From assembly GCF_024713975.1 (NCBI RefSeq), contig NC_091103.1, forward strand, positions 2,031,501 to 2,095,500: a DNA stretch of 64,000 nucleotides. Direction: 5' to 3'. The notes beneath the pieces are model-generated. The model was not told the DNA's origin, ran no database searches, and saw only the letters and a program-made list of their open reading frames with translations. Of the stretch, positions 26,990 to 39,651 are shown in pieces (position 1 is the stretch's first letter; the number at the start of each line of letters is the position of its first letter). The stretch is from Paralichthys olivaceus. Its lineage: Eukaryota; Chordata; Actinopteri; Pleuronectiformes; Paralichthyidae. Position numbers and translations under genes: made by a program.

Positions 26990-27390
26990 AGATTCTGTGG
27001 CGAGAAAACGCCTTGTTAATATCAGAGGTCAGACTGGCTGGAACTGATAGAAAAGTAACCGTGCTGGTGGTGTGAGGTTGTGGGGGATGATTTTTTGCAT
27101 GCCTTGAGCCTTAATACCAATCAATTATGGTTTGAATTCCATCTTCTAAGTTATGTTGCTACAGCCACAGTTTACCATCTTCTAATGGTTTCAGCAGGAT
27201 AATGCATCATCTCACAAATTAAACATCATCTCAAGCTGGTTTCATGGACACAACAACGACTTCAGTGAACTGCAGAGGCCTCCTCAGTCAGCAGATGTGA
27301 ATCCAAAGGAGCATCTTTGGGATTTGGTAGAACAGGAGATTGGCAGCTTGAATGTGCAGCTGAAAAATCTATTGGAAAATCTGTTGGAAA
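26990..27390 (+). mobile_element. Tc1/mariner-type DNA transposon relic
   Basis: From 27195 one frame reads QDNASSHKLNIIS and, further on, PPQSADVNPKEHLWDLVEQE. These are the second catalytic aspartate block and the D/E third-catalytic block of Tc1-like transposases. Upstream, about 26990-27060 resembles a more N-terminal part of the same gene ('gagaaaacgccttg', 'gaactgatagaaaag'), joined almost directly to the later part. A large internal deletion is therefore likely. No terminal inverted repeats are visible and the frame is broken, so this is a dead copy. Confidence 0.8.
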
Positions 27391-27917
27391 TTCCACATAT
27401 CACTGACTCAGGATTACAACTGAGACTGATGACATATTTATTCCCACTCAAGTGCTTGTAAATTCCAGTGGGAATAATATGACATAAATGCCGGACTATC
27501 CCCGTAGACCAGAATGGCCTGGAACAGCTGGATCATCCCACACCATGACGATAGAAGAGACATTTAAAAAAACTCCAAAGACCTGAAGATTTATCACCTG
27601 GTCACTGATAATAACACCAGTTAACTTGTCAGCAGCAGGAATACAAACCTAGTAAAAACATTTGTAATAGCATGTCTGGATAAAACAAGAGGAGATGTGA
27701 ATCTAATTCTTACTTCAGACTCCGCTCACCCACAGAAGAGTCGGTGGGGAACGATTTTGAATGACGTCGACACGATATGTGGTGGTGAATCTGTCTGTCA
27801 GGCATCGTCTTCCTCTGTTCCCAGAGACGCCAACATCAACATCTTAACTTCCTGTTGTGGAGCAGACCGATCCAAACCACAGGACAAATTTAAAACTGAC
27901 CATGGCTGGCATGTGCC

Positions 27918-27919
<2 letters not shown>

Positions 27920-27952
<33 letters not shown>
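27920..27952. repeat. (CA)n microsatellite
   Basis: An uninterrupted CA run of about 16 units. Confidence 0.95.
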
Positions 27953-27954
<2 letters not shown>

Positions 27955-28344
27955 GTGTAAACATAAGCACAGGACATTGGACTCATCTCTCGTGTGTGTT
28001 GTTTGAGAGATGTAGACATTTTATTCTCTATGTCACGCACACATGTGAGTCCCTACGAAGCTGTTGCTCCCAGTTTTTGGACTCTCAAACTTGGTAAAAC
28101 AAGCACCACCACACACATATGCACACAAATACACCTCCAACTGGAAGCTTTCCAGAATCAACGAGGCATTGGATGTTTGTTTGTCTTAGTGTTCAACCAT
28201 TCAGGTTCCCAGCTCTAGAACGTCAATCACACGCACACATGTAAACACATATGTTTGCACTGTAAACCATACTACAGTCCCTATAGCCCCCATCCCCAAT
28301 GTTAACATGAATCAAACGGACCTTGATCCCTAAAACACAAGTGT

Positions 28345-28415
28345 TGAAGGAAAAGTTCAATGTTTTCAGAAATATATTTCTTCTAATTCTTTCTGAGAGT
28401 CAGATGAGAAGGGCG
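28345..28415. repeat. Dispersed repeat fragment
   Basis: The order 'gaaggaaaagttcaatgtttt' (shortened), 'tatttcttctaattctttct' and 'gagagtcagatgag' matches a frequently seen fish repeat motif. Only a short fragment remains. Confidence 0.35.
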
Positions 28416-29164
28416 TCCATCCTGTCGCTTCCCTTCCCCTCTTTCTCTGCCATTGTCTATTTTGGTGTGTTTGTTCCAGGCGGGCAGGGACCCTCCGGAT
28501 GACCCCTGAGCCTTGAGGAAGGGGAGAGGGGGGAAATGCAGGGAGACGATATAGGAGTGGAGAGGAGTGAAGGGGAGGATTGTGGGAACGGAAGGAGGCC
28601 AGAGAGGTGGGAGGATCAGCCCTGGATCAGGGAGGGAGGGAGAGAGAGAGAGAACGGGTTAAATAAGTTGATGTGCATTTCTGAGTGTGTTTGTGTGTGT
28701 GTGAGAGAGAGAAGTTGTATGCATAACCTTTGTGTAACACATATTAATTTATATGAATGCATGTATGTGATAGCACTCTGCAGTTCCTCCGTGAAGTGTT
28801 TATGTAAATTGTTCCGTATTTGGGACTGACTTTGACACATTTACGATGTCCTGTGTTATTTTGCCCTCGGCCCTCTTACATCATTCATTGTTTTGCTTTC
28901 CAGTGCCGTTCACTCTCTGGAAAATGCTGCTGGAAAACATGGAGTTGCTCTGCATTTACACTTTCTCTCTAAAATGAAGCCCAGTAGCAGTTAAGCCACT
29001 GCAACTTTCCCTCAAGGGTCAAAACTCAAAGCTGAGATGGTTTTCGTGGCTAATTTTATCCATATCAACAAATGAAAAAGTGTTTTGCTGTTGAAGTGGC
29101 ACAAATGGAAACCAACAGTGAAAAAAAAACTGATGAAGGTCTTAAAATAAAGATAGCCTTGTCT

Positions 29165-29500
29165 CAACTTCCGCCCATATTCTAGAAATGAAGCCAAAAT
29201 ATCTTGGATATGATGACATCATTTCAGCATAGTAATCGTTGTGTCGAGCCGTGGTAACGAGGTCCCTCCAATAACACACATATTTAATCACAACTCAGTC
29301 GCACCTGCCAAGACATCTTATCTTTTTCCTTTTTAGATTGGCCCATGTCCCATCTCTTAACATGGAGGAGGTGGGGTTTAAAACCCATACTGCAGCTATA
29401 GTCTATGGTCAATAGCTGTTCAGATGTTTGACTCAAAACCACAGATGGTGGCGCTAGAGGGACAGTCAGGGGCTCACCAAAGGTTGTAGGATTCATTGTC
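29165..29500. repeat. Degenerate dispersed repeat pair
   Basis: The left end has 'gaagccaaaatatcttgg' and 'gatgacatcattt'. The right end has 'acatggaggaggtggggt' and 'tatagtctatggtc' in the opposite orientation. These resemble the repeat at 25630-25765 and 37465-37580, apparently two truncated copies facing each other. Confidence 0.4.
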
Positions 29501-31058
29501 TAATGCTGAATAGATTTTCATCAATTCAAACCATTATAAAAAAACATTTGAATTTCACAGTTAGATCTCATATAGAAGGTCAGTTTTAATTCAGCTGTTG
29601 GACAGAGGGATTACTGTTGGATTAAAGTTAACAGAGAGATGCTTCAATGTTCCTCAGATGTAGGAAAACAGCTGGAAACCACTTCTTCTCTCTGAGGTCA
29701 TCCCTTTATGAGCCTCTTTTCTTGTTTCTTCCTTCTCTCTCTCTCTTGCTGCTGTTGTTTGTGAATCTCTGTGGCCAAACTCAACCTGAAAACATGACCA
29801 ACAGGCTTGTTTAAAGTATTTTTCCTCTTCTTCTTTCCTGGATTTGTTCTTGTTTTCTCCTCATCCTTCTTCCTTTATTTTCTCTTTGGTCTTTTTCGTC
29901 TCTCGTTTCCTTCAGTCGATCAGCCCGAGGCTCTACAGCTCTAAATGGAAACACATGGAGGGTCATTTACTGACAGATTCCCAGAATTCCTGGCGATGAG
30001 GTCACACAGTGTCTCAGTTGTATACTGATCCTGACTTTTGCTGCTCGGAGGTGGAAATATAACCTCGTGCTCACCAGGAACCACTGCGGGCTCCATGTTG
30101 GGCCATGTGTGTTAGGACTATTCAGGTCAAACCATCTAAGATGATTTGTTAAAACAACAATTTTAGGATTTATTTTAAGAGCTTCAGAGCAATAATCCAG
30201 ATGATGACACATTCGGACAATGACAATGAAACTGCTCCTAAAATAAGTTAAAATATATTCTGAAACAGCACAGAGAGGAAAATCTTCATAATCTTCAGTT
30301 CTGCTGGAACCATCGACCACAGTTCAAACTAAATGCAAGCCAATGTAATGTGAGCTAAATAACACGTAAACACCGAAGCACCAACATCTAGAATGTCTCG
30401 TGCCAATATAAGATATCTTCTAATATTTTACTAATATTTGACTATTTCCCTGCAATATTGTCATTTACTTTGTTAATTAATTGCTGCACAGGGACAATTC
30501 AGGAGAGTCATTAAGTTTGAAGCTAAGTTTTCATCAGCAGGTGACTAAACTTTTAGGGAAGTGACTCAACCACTTTTTCCTGATCTCGACTCTTTTATTG
30601 TGAAATCTATGAGACTGCAAGTGTCATGGGAACGGATTAATTCCACCTGGCGGAGCGAGCCTGTTGCATAATAACCTTACAATGAGAGAGGAAGGATTGG
30701 CTGCCAGCGTCAGTTCCTAGCATCAGTATTGTGCCATATTTTCAAAGAATAATCTTTTTCCCTCTTCCTGTATTTCTATCCCTTCTTATTTTTCCTTGAA
30801 TACAGACATTTTTCTAATTTGTATCTAGTTTTTCTTCCCACCTTTGCATGTACCTCTTCTTTTCACTTTCAAACTGCTTCTATGGCTTTGGCAGACCTCA
30901 CATTGGTCCTCGATGATTGCACAGGGTTAAACTGTAACAGAGAATACACACGTCCAAACCACACCCCGTGCTCCGTCCGAGAGCTGGAGAAACACCAAAC
31001 TCTCTGGGGGTCTTAGCATGGGGGCGACACCTGGGGGGCTGCATGGAGCCCTGCCATG

Positions 31059-31060
<2 letters not shown>

Positions 31061-31122
<62 letters not shown>
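31061..31122. repeat. (GT)n microsatellite
   Basis: An uninterrupted GT run of about 31 units. Confidence 0.95.
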
Positions 31123-31124
<2 letters not shown>

Positions 31125-33089
31125 GAAAGAGATATGATTGTGAATTCTCATGTGGACCCACCCCATACTGCCCTGATTACATCTTGATTCACTTAGGTGA
31201 TGTCATATCTGACTGTGTGTGTGTGTGATGTAACACATCTTTCAGAGACTTGGTGTAATTCTCTGATTATCTAGTTTACACATTCCAGTCAGCTTCAAAC
31301 GCTCAGAGAGTGAGTCAGTGAGGGAGACAGATAAAAGGTGTGTGTTCTCCCTGCAGCGTTCGTGATTCTCCTGGAAACTTTCATCTTCTCCAGAGACCCC
31401 AAAGAGAGGTCAAGATTCCAGAAGCACTTAATGTCTAGAGAAAAAAGAGACAAACACAGGAAAAGTTGGAAGAGCTTTCAACTCTTGTGACGTTTCCTCT
31501 TCTCTGTGAAGTTGTGGTAGAAAATATCTTCCCTCTCAAACCCAAAACCCTGACAGTAACATTAAGTGTTGTTTGGAGGTCTTTCTGCTCGTGTGCAGTT
31601 TTATTAAGTGATGCTGCTTCAGCGGAAAAGACGCCCATGCATCTTTCTTTGCACAAATCACACACCAGTGGACGAGCAGAGAGGGAACGGGTTTAATTTG
31701 CCTTGCAGGCATCCTGCAGGAGCTGTAAACAAGATGTGTCTGCAGCCTGACCTACGAACAGCAAACGTCTGCATTCTCCATTTGTTAAATCCTCATTTAC
31801 TCTCTGTAATTATGCACAGAGCCAACCCTGCTGGGGCCAAACCTTACGCTCCAGTAGGTCTCCACTGAGCCAGCGGTAAAAATGTGAGAGCCCATTTAAA
31901 TGTCTAATTATTCCTCAGAATGTAGAGACTTTATAACTCTGTGGCGAAAACAAGCAACAGAAGCTGTAGGCAGATATATGACCCTTTGGTTCAGTAGATA
32001 CACCCCCGCACCTGATTTTGATTGTAGATCTGTGCCTGCTCCTGTTTATCTGTTTTTAAATCTGTCACTGTTGTGTGAACCAGTAAACCCGGTGGTTTCT
32101 GTCTGCCGATAATCAAATCGCAGACACTTCATCACCTCCTCACCGTCTGTCACAGCAACAGATCCACACTAAGACAGCTCTCTGATTGGCTGGATGAAGT
32201 GGACAGTTGGTCAGGAATCATGACTTAACAGTTTCCCCTGCAGTATTGGAACAACACATTATACTTTAAACAATTCAATAATCTTAAAAACAATAAATCT
32301 GATTATGTTTTACAAGTCGATAGAACCCAATCCATAGGTTAACCTTTGAGAGGTCCTGTTGTCCTGGAGACTAGTTTATGACAATCAGGGGGTCTGCTGT
32401 GTGAAATGAGTGTGACAGGAAGCCAACCTTTATTCCTTTCAAAATAAATCACATGTTCTTTGTAGCTGACAAACATAATGACATACATTAAATAATATTG
32501 TATTATTTTTCAGTGTTGGTAGACAATAATTCCACTTTTTAAAATTGACTTTGAAAAGAATGCCTAAACTGTGGCTGATGCCAAACAAACAAAAAAACTA
32601 ATTTTCTATCTTGTGGTTTTGTTAAATGTTAATATATTAGTCATATTTTAGTAAAAGATTGCTCCATATGGCATAAAACGTAGGGAAACAGGGGAAATGA
32701 AAGTTTGATTATTTTATTCATTATTATTTTATCACTGTTCTGTCTCAACAGATGTGAGGACTCTACAGGTGGACCCTGCCTGCTAGGATGAGATAGGCCC
32801 ACTCATAATGACTATATGTATGTAATATTATAATAGTTATATACCATGTTTTTATTGTTTCTGTATTTACTATGATATAATTATTCTTGTCTCTATAGAT
32901 GTACTCTCTCTACAGATGGACCCAGACTCATACACTGTTACAGCACGTGTTCAGAGCTGAACATCTTATTTTGAAATTCCTCTCTGGAAATGCCTCGTGC
33001 TCAGCCCCGCAGACTTGAGTCCTCTCCCTGAGCTGGAGGCTGGTGTCGGTACTTTCTCCGTCAGTGGTGATCAGACACTAAGAGGTTTA

Positions 33090-33140
33090 CCTGCTCTGTC
33101 CTCCTCACCAGGACTTCAGCTGCGACGCTTTGCTCTGCAG
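33090..33140 (+). other. Candidate 5' UTR exon end for the CDC42EP gene
   Basis: The sequence GCTCTGCAG followed by GTAAAT at 33141 is a good donor after a G+C-richer stretch. A matching acceptor (CTCCCTCACAG) ends at 38200, 510 bp upstream of the CDC42EP start codon. Family members usually have a non-coding first exon, so a transcript spanning the two is plausible. The exon start is not defined. Confidence 0.35.
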
Positions 33141-33839
33141 GTAAATGTCACAGATTGAAATGTGTTCGCTCGTTTTATTCGTGTTTGCTTCTTTCTACCT
33201 GTTCAATAGATCTGTTGTTTTCTATCATGTGAGAAACGAGCAGAGGAGAAAGTGACAGTTGATATGAGAACATGGGATTCACTGTGTGACACCAGTGACT
33301 GTAGGTGACACTCCCTCTGGTTTGAGCTGGACAGAAAAGAATTACATTTAAATATCAACACATTTTATCCTCAAGTGACATGAAGGGTTTTACTTTGCTT
33401 CCTGCTCCTGTTTGAGAATATTTCAGTTTACTTTCTTCAGGGAAACTCAGATCAGATTGTGATGATGTGATTTGTGCCTTTTTGAGAAAACTGTGAAAAT
33501 ATGTGGACATCTTCTGAAAACACCTCCGGTGAGTCGGAGGGGCGGTAGTGCGTGTTACCTGCTCTGCTCCTGGAATAAGCTGCTCCCTGTGACAGGAGGT
33601 CACAGCTCTCAGATCAGCTGCTGTCCTGCTGCCTCAGAAGAGCTCCGAGTTATAACTGCACACTTGTGGATATTGTTGATGTAATTGTGTTTTGGAAAAG
33701 CCAAGACTCAAATTAAATGTGCGGTACTTTTGACTGTGGTTTATTATGATGATATTTTGGTTCAGTCCAGAGGAGAGAGGTTTGGTTTGCTCCTCAGTGT
33801 CCAGGAGGACAGAGCTGATCTGAGAGCTGCAGTTACACA

Positions 33840-33845
<6 letters not shown>

Positions 33846-33871
<26 letters not shown>

Positions 33872-33872
33872 G
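33846..33872. repeat. (GA)n microsatellite
   Basis: An uninterrupted AG run of about 13 units. Confidence 0.9.
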
Positions 33873-35494
33873 GAGTTAACCTCTGTACTTTAATTCGCTC
33901 TTCAACTCTCTGATCTTCTGATCTTCCTGCATCAGTTGTGGTCAGAATCAGTTTTTGTTTTAGAGTTGATCACTTGATTTATTTATTTATTTCCACTCCC
34001 TGTTAGAGATGCATCACTGCCTGTTTCTATGTGTACTGGTCGTTTCTAGTTTTAAAACTGAGCTAATATTGGACAGAAATGACGTGAATACACTTGACGG
34101 GTCATCATTAACTTCAGCAGACACAGAGTTGTAGGTGAGATGTGTTATGAATCCTCACAGTGAGAAAATCACTCAAATCATCTGCAGGACAAACTTTACA
34201 TTTATGATTCAAACAAGCGGATTAACAGACAAACAAATGACTTGTTCGTCCTCTGTGCACAATTACTCATGACGCAAGAGACTGTGCGGATGATAACAAT
34301 GGAAGGAAAGCAGCCCTCGTGCGTTCAGGCGTGCTCGCTCGGGCTGGTTGGTCCTGTAGAAGATGACAGTCATGGCTGGTGGGTGACTGCTTCTCTGTCC
34401 TCTGCAGTAAATGAAGCCTGAGAGCAGAAACAGATGTTCGCTCTGCAGCCTCGGTCTGTGGCTGATTGCATCATCTGTAATGTCCCAAATTCCATCTTAC
34501 AGGAAGGTGATGCACAGAAGAGAGACTCTGACACTGTTTCCCTTTTTATTACGTCAACTGTGTGAGGAGGGATTTGATTGTTCGTGTGTGTGGGAAGTGA
34601 CTTGTTTCTGTCTGTTCCTCTGCTGTTTGAGAGTTTAGATCGGAGATGAGAGAGACCAGAATCACTCACTTTCATAAAGGAGGACACATTCTCAGGTTAG
34701 CGTGAGGTTATGGGTTAGACTGTGTTCAGAGTGAAGTTTATGGTCGGACAGTAGTTGTGTCTCCAAGAATGAATGAATGTTTTGAAATCTGGCTTTTGAT
34801 CAACTAATTTTTGTATTGACCTAGAAATGTAAAATTCAAAATGAATCAAAATGAAAAATCTTTTAGAAACTATTTGTGTAATTCTAGTTTTTGTTATCTG
34901 GCTCATATGAACTGTGTTATAAAGCCCTGAATGTGAGTGTGTAAGTAAGTTTATTTATGTCACACTTTTCACAACAAAAGTCTAATCATGCTTTACTGGG
35001 CCAAAGAAGTTGAAACAGAGTCGCACCATACAAATATAAAGTCAGGACACAAACACACAGCTGAAGTTTGTCGCACTCTTGCACCAGTTCAACCGTCACA
35101 GATTACATTTTACTGATGCTCCAAAGAAATCAGGCACACGTCTGCTCAGTGGCTCATTAGAGTGAAAACAGGAGAGTTTGGTTAATGTTATAACTAAAGT
35201 TAGAACTGTTAAATTCAATCCTCATCTTCTCTTCTAAAATAACTTAACTTATCGTTGTTGAGGAACCATTTGAACTTTTGATCGTATGTAAACCAGAATA
35301 TTAGTCAAGTCTTGTCATGAAAAATAATTAAGTGATCATATAGTTTGTAAGGTTGATCGACAGAGACTCAGATTTATGACTCAGTTTTCCTTATTTGGAC
35401 GAACTATTCCTTTAAAGACAGGTCGGCCACATCTCCAACTTTAAATCCTCTGAGTCAATAATTCATCGATGAGGAAAAATCAGCATTGAAACTC

Positions 35495-35498
<4 letters not shown>

Positions 35499-35582
<84 letters not shown>
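35499..35582. repeat. (GT)n microsatellite with GTGC interruptions
   Basis: A GT run of about 84 bp, interrupted by two GC steps near 35546-35556. Confidence 0.95.
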
Positions 35583-36154
35583 TGTGGTCACATTTTCTCT
35601 CATTTCATCGTCTGTTTGGTTTCCTGTGGGTGTTAATGGATTCAGCAGTGCAGGTCCTCCCTTCGTTAGATGTGATAGTTTGTTAGCACAGCGGCTGCTT
35701 GATTCATTTGTTCCACTTCTTTGCTGCATAAATAGAGTTTGTATTGTTTTTCTCTGGAAGAGCTAAATGAGTTAATGTCTCATTTTATGACTCTCGGTGG
35801 CTGAAATGAGACTGAGCTGTTTTAGATCTCATCTTTAATGAACCTGTGGTCCAGACGTTTTTACCGTCAGAATGAGAGAATCTGTTTTCTTTCCCATCAG
35901 TGGATGATCGAGGTCTTTGGATAATGAAGAGAGATTTAAAGTTAGACTGAGGTTCAGCCCTTTAGAACCAGTTCTCACCTACAATAATACCCTCAGTGAT
36001 CCACACTAATTCCTTATCTAAACCTTATTTCTTGATTTTAAACAAAACTCAAACTTTATCTCCATTTAACAGAGAATTATCTTTTATCCAAATAACATTA
36101 AACCCTCATCTCATGTCCAGGGATATAAAAAATGGTATGAATCAATAATAATGA

Positions 36155-36345
36155 CTCCAATGATAAATGGAATGTATTCATATAGCACTCCCACACACAT
36201 TCATACAGTGCTTCTGTATGCTGCACTTCACTATCTTGCAGAAGACACTCTGGCATGTAGTCTGGAAAAGCTGGGGATCAAACCACTAAAAGTTCATCAC
36301 CCACAGTCATCCTCATGTTTTTTCCCTTCATTCGAGATCGAGCTG
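36155..36345 (+). repeat. Dispersed retroposon-like fragment
   Basis: It shows the order 'gtattcatatagcac', 'acacattcatacagtgcttc', 'gcagaagacactctggcatg' and 'ctggggatcaaacca', which I recognise as a degraded copy of a common fish repeat. The last element is like the B-box end of tRNA-derived sequences. Confidence 0.5.
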
Positions 36346-37464
36346 TGTCATCTCTGAGCTGATTACAACACATGAACAGTGTTAATGTCTCACAATAGCA
36401 ACTGACCTGAAGCTTCACTCGCTCCACTGCAGCCGTTAAATCCTGCAGCGACAGTCACTGAGAACTTAACTGAGTTCAGTTCACGTCAGTTTGTCTTAAA
36501 AGTTCCTGAGTTTTAGCAAAAGCTTTAATGTAAATCTGTGTCTGTCTATATTTAACATTATAACACCAGTAATATCAACATTTGACTTCCCTTTCTTAAT
36601 TTTTATTTAAAATAGTTTATTAACATGATAATATGAGAATTGTTTTTCTCTTTGTAAATTAGACTAATACACATTTAATCTGTCTTAAAACCAAAATCTC
36701 AGATTTTCTTTGGGCTGTTGTTGTGAACCTCTGATTTATGATCTCAGTGTTCTAGAGGGAACATAGTTCACCAGAGACTCAGCTATGGAGCTCGGTCCAT
36801 CCGAGCCTTGTTTTTAAGGAGGAGAACCTTAAAGTCTGGTCCCAGAACAAATTGATAGAGGAGTTTAGTTTTTTTTAGAGTTTTATAGAGTCGGAGCTGA
36901 ACAACAGGGAGAGAGAAAATATGATCAAACTCACATTTTAGACTGTGATCACTTTCAAAAACAAAATCTTGTTTTGTTCTCATTTGACCTGAAGCAACAA
37001 ATCTTGTGCTTTAGCCTCAGAAACAAAAATAAACAAGTCCTTCTCTTTTCTCCAGCTCCTGTGTTTGTGTGTGTTTGTGTGTGTGAACTGTGTGTGAACG
37101 TTCACAGGACTCTTTGAGATGCCTTTGTGGTGATCGCGTGACAGAGACAAAATCTTTTTGGCTGGAAACTCTTTCTGCTAATTTTATTATTATTTCTTCA
37201 GAAGAAATTGTTTAAATAGTGAAGTAAAAATGAAGCCGTGAAATCTTTTCCAAACTGTCACATAAACTGAACTGACTCAAACACTTCACTGAAATGTAAA
37301 CGTGTCAGACATGTCAAAGATCGAACACTGGACAAACGTTCAGAACCACAGAAACTAAACTGAGACTGCACGAGAATGAAAAAGGTAAAGTTTTATAAAC
37401 CTGTCAGTCCTCAGTGAACAATAAGATAAACATCAATACACAGTATTTTAGTTTTTCCTGACAG

Positions 37465-37580
37465 TAAATAAAGATGGATCTTCCTCTACCACGTTCAGAA
37501 ACTGAGCCAAAATGTCTCCGACATGAACGAAGACATTTTGCACAGATGACGTCATTTAGAGTCGGTGCAGTAGCAGTATG
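37465..37580 (+). repeat. Dispersed repeat fragment
   Basis: It contains 'gagccaaaatgtctcc', 'cagatgacgtcattt' and 'ggggggtggag' in the order expected for the family also seen at 25630-25765. The CRE-like TGACGTCA here is part of the repeat and should not be read as a promoter. Confidence 0.45.
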
Positions 37581-38709
37581 GGGGGTGGAGCTAATAATAA
37601 ATTCATAAACTCAACTTTACCTCATCAGCTTCTATCAACCTCAGAGTCTGAGCGTTCAGCAGGTAAATACCAAAGTGACATTTGTGATGGTGATGGATCA
37701 CGGAGGCCTCAGGCGTGACCCGCGTGTCATCCCATAATTCACAGTGTTTGAGTCGGGAAAGACACTTTGAGATTTTGTCGGTGATAACAGGCCGCGACAC
37801 GAGGACGCAGAGTCGTGAGGCCCAGAAAGCTTTTAAAACCCAACAATTTCCCAATGCAGTGATTTGTGTCTCCGCTGACGACGCTGAGGCTCTTTGGGAA
37901 TGTGTGTCCGATGTTTCAGGACTGATTCACCGACTCCGAGCGTAAACACTCCTCTGGTCTGAGTTCCACACAGTTTGGGACGGACAGACCCCTCCAGCAA
38001 ACACTCAGGATTCTTGGAGTGTTTTCCATCATTTGTCCCGAAGCTCACTGAAAAGAAACCTGTAAATCTCCCCCGCTGTCAGTCCTCTCTCCCCCTGCCT
38101 TCTCCCTTCCCCTTTGCCCCATCCGTCTCCCCTCGCTTCTCCTCCCTCTCTCTCTTCATCTCTTTAGCCTCTTTCTGACTCTTGTTTTTCTCCCTCACAG
38201 ATCTCCAGTGTTTTGATGTCACATTCCTGAAGAGGACTGACCCGACAGCAGACGGAGATCACACTCTTCATCCCTTCATCCCTGTTGTCTGACGACAGAC
38301 AAACAGGAGAGTTTGATGTTTTGAAGAAGAGGAGAAGAGGCTTGGATCGGACATGGCATTTCTGTGTGTGAGAAAAAGACAGAGGGAGCTGATCTGAGGT
38401 CAAGGCCTTCCTCTTCTCCCCCGAGTCACATGGCAGCGTGAGGCACACCCCCTGGGGTTGCTATCGCTACACTGACCGACCTAAATACTTGTGTACTCAC
38501 TGGGAGGAGCAACACAGACTGGAGCTCTCAGCACAAGGAGCCAAGAGAACTTCAAGTCGAGCTGTTGACAGTGGTTTGGTTTTAATCACCCTGAGAAACG
38601 GAGTCCTTCAAACCTGCCCAGTGTCCGACCCACCGACCCACCGACCCTGAGAACACACACTTTTCTCTGGAGAAACTGATTCAACTCACGTCGACTTATC
38701 AGAAACAAA

Positions 38710-39651
38710 ATGCCGGCAAAGACGCCAATTTACCTAAAAACTACGACTCCCAAGAAAGGAAAGAAGCTGAAGCTGCGTGACGTCCTCTCAGGGGACATGA
38801 TCAGCCCCCCGCTGGGTGACGTACGTCACAGTGCTCACGTGGGTCCTGAAGGAGAAGGCGACATGTTTGGAGATGTGGGTTTCCTGCAGGGGAAGATGGA
38901 CATGCTGCCGTCTCTGAGCCGGACACAAAACGGTCACGCACGCTCGCACAGCGTGGAGAGACGCCTGGACGAAGACTTTGCAGCCAAACACGACTCACAC
39001 AACTACTCCTACAACGGTTTCCATTATCAGCACACCTGCACCGGCCTGCTGAAGACCACCATCTCCATGCCCGTGTTCATCGCCCACGAACAGGCGCCAC
39101 CCAAACCCCCACGCCTCCACCTGGACGACCCCTCCCCTCCCTCCCTGCCCCCGCAGCAACAACACATCCAGCACAATCAGCAGTCGACAGAGACGAGCCA
39201 CAGACAGAACAACGGCTTCGATCACACAGAGAACCACGTCCAGCAGCACCCGACTCTGTCGCTCTGTGAGAACGGCGTGGTGGGACGTTTGGCATCAGAG
39301 CCCTGCCGTGACATCTCCCTGTCCCCCGCCATCCGCAGGCTCGTCCCCTCCTCTGGCTCCTTTTCAGAGGTCTCCTCTGAGGACTCCATGTCGGAAACCT
39401 GTGGGCCGCTGGACGCTCGCCGGGGCCTCAGTCTGGATTCTGACGCCGGCCTGAGCAACGAGGATCTGAGGAGCGAACGCAGCGAGTCTCCGTGTGCTGC
39501 CTTTCATCCGGCCGCTCTAGCGGACTCGCCCGGTGTGTCCCACTCTGACTCTATGGTGGGTTTAAACCTGGACCTGGGTCCGTCCATCCTGGAGGACGTG
39601 CTGAGCATCATGGACAGATACAAGACCACAGACAACCGCTGTGAGCTGTGA
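38710..39651 (+). CDS. CDC42 effector protein (Borg family, EP2/EP3-like)
   Basis: Borg proteins bind GTP-loaded CDC42 through a CRIB motif and link it to septins and actin at the cell cortex. This single coding exon gives 313 residues, starting at an ATG in good context (AAACAAAATGC). The N-terminus [10 protein letters not shown], then [17 protein letters not shown], is typical of CDC42EP3 and CDC42EP2. The CRIB lies at residues 31-45, followed by the family block [14 protein letters not shown] central [12 protein letters not shown] recalls CDC42EP2. The C-terminal [19 protein letters not shown] is the conserved Borg homology end. The middle is rich in Pro, Ser, His and Gln. The protein is longer than mammalian EP2 (about 210) and EP3 (about 250). 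The CRIB phenylalanine is replaced by valine (residue 38). I cannot decide between EP2 and EP3, so no symbol is given. Confidence 0.92.
   Translation: MPAKTPIYLKTTTPKKGKKLKLRDVLSGDMISPPLGDVRHSAHVGPEGEGDMFGDVGFLQGKMDMLPSLSRTQNGHARSHSVERRLDEDFAAKHDSHNYSYNGFHYQHTCTGLLKTTISMPVFIAHEQAPPKPPRLHLDDPSPPSLPPQQQHIQHNQQSTETSHRQNNGFDHTENHVQQHPTLSLCENGVVGRLASEPCRDISLSPAIRRLVPSSGSFSEVSSEDSMSETCGPLDARRGLSLDSDAGLSNEDLRSERSESPCAAFHPAALADSPGVSHSDSMVGLNLDLGPSILEDVLSIMDRYKTTDNRCEL

Larger units (their letters stand above)
21561..38200. other. Long gene-poor interval between zc3h4 and the CDC42EP gene
   Basis: Across 16.6 kb I find no protein-coding exon I can support. Open frames here are short and either cover CA/GT microsatellites or have no recognisable composition. 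The interval contains microsatellites (22325, 24941, 25142, 27920, 31061, 33846, 35499), dispersed repeats, a Tc1-like relic near 27.0-27.4 kb, a purine-rich tract at about 28515-28660 and a pyrimidine-rich tract at about 29720-29920. Its right part is probably the first intron of the CDC42EP gene. Confidence 0.6.

Noticed and set aside
37535-37555. TGACGTCA near 37.54 kb as a promoter element
   Set aside because: It is part of a dispersed repeat with relatives elsewhere in the window.
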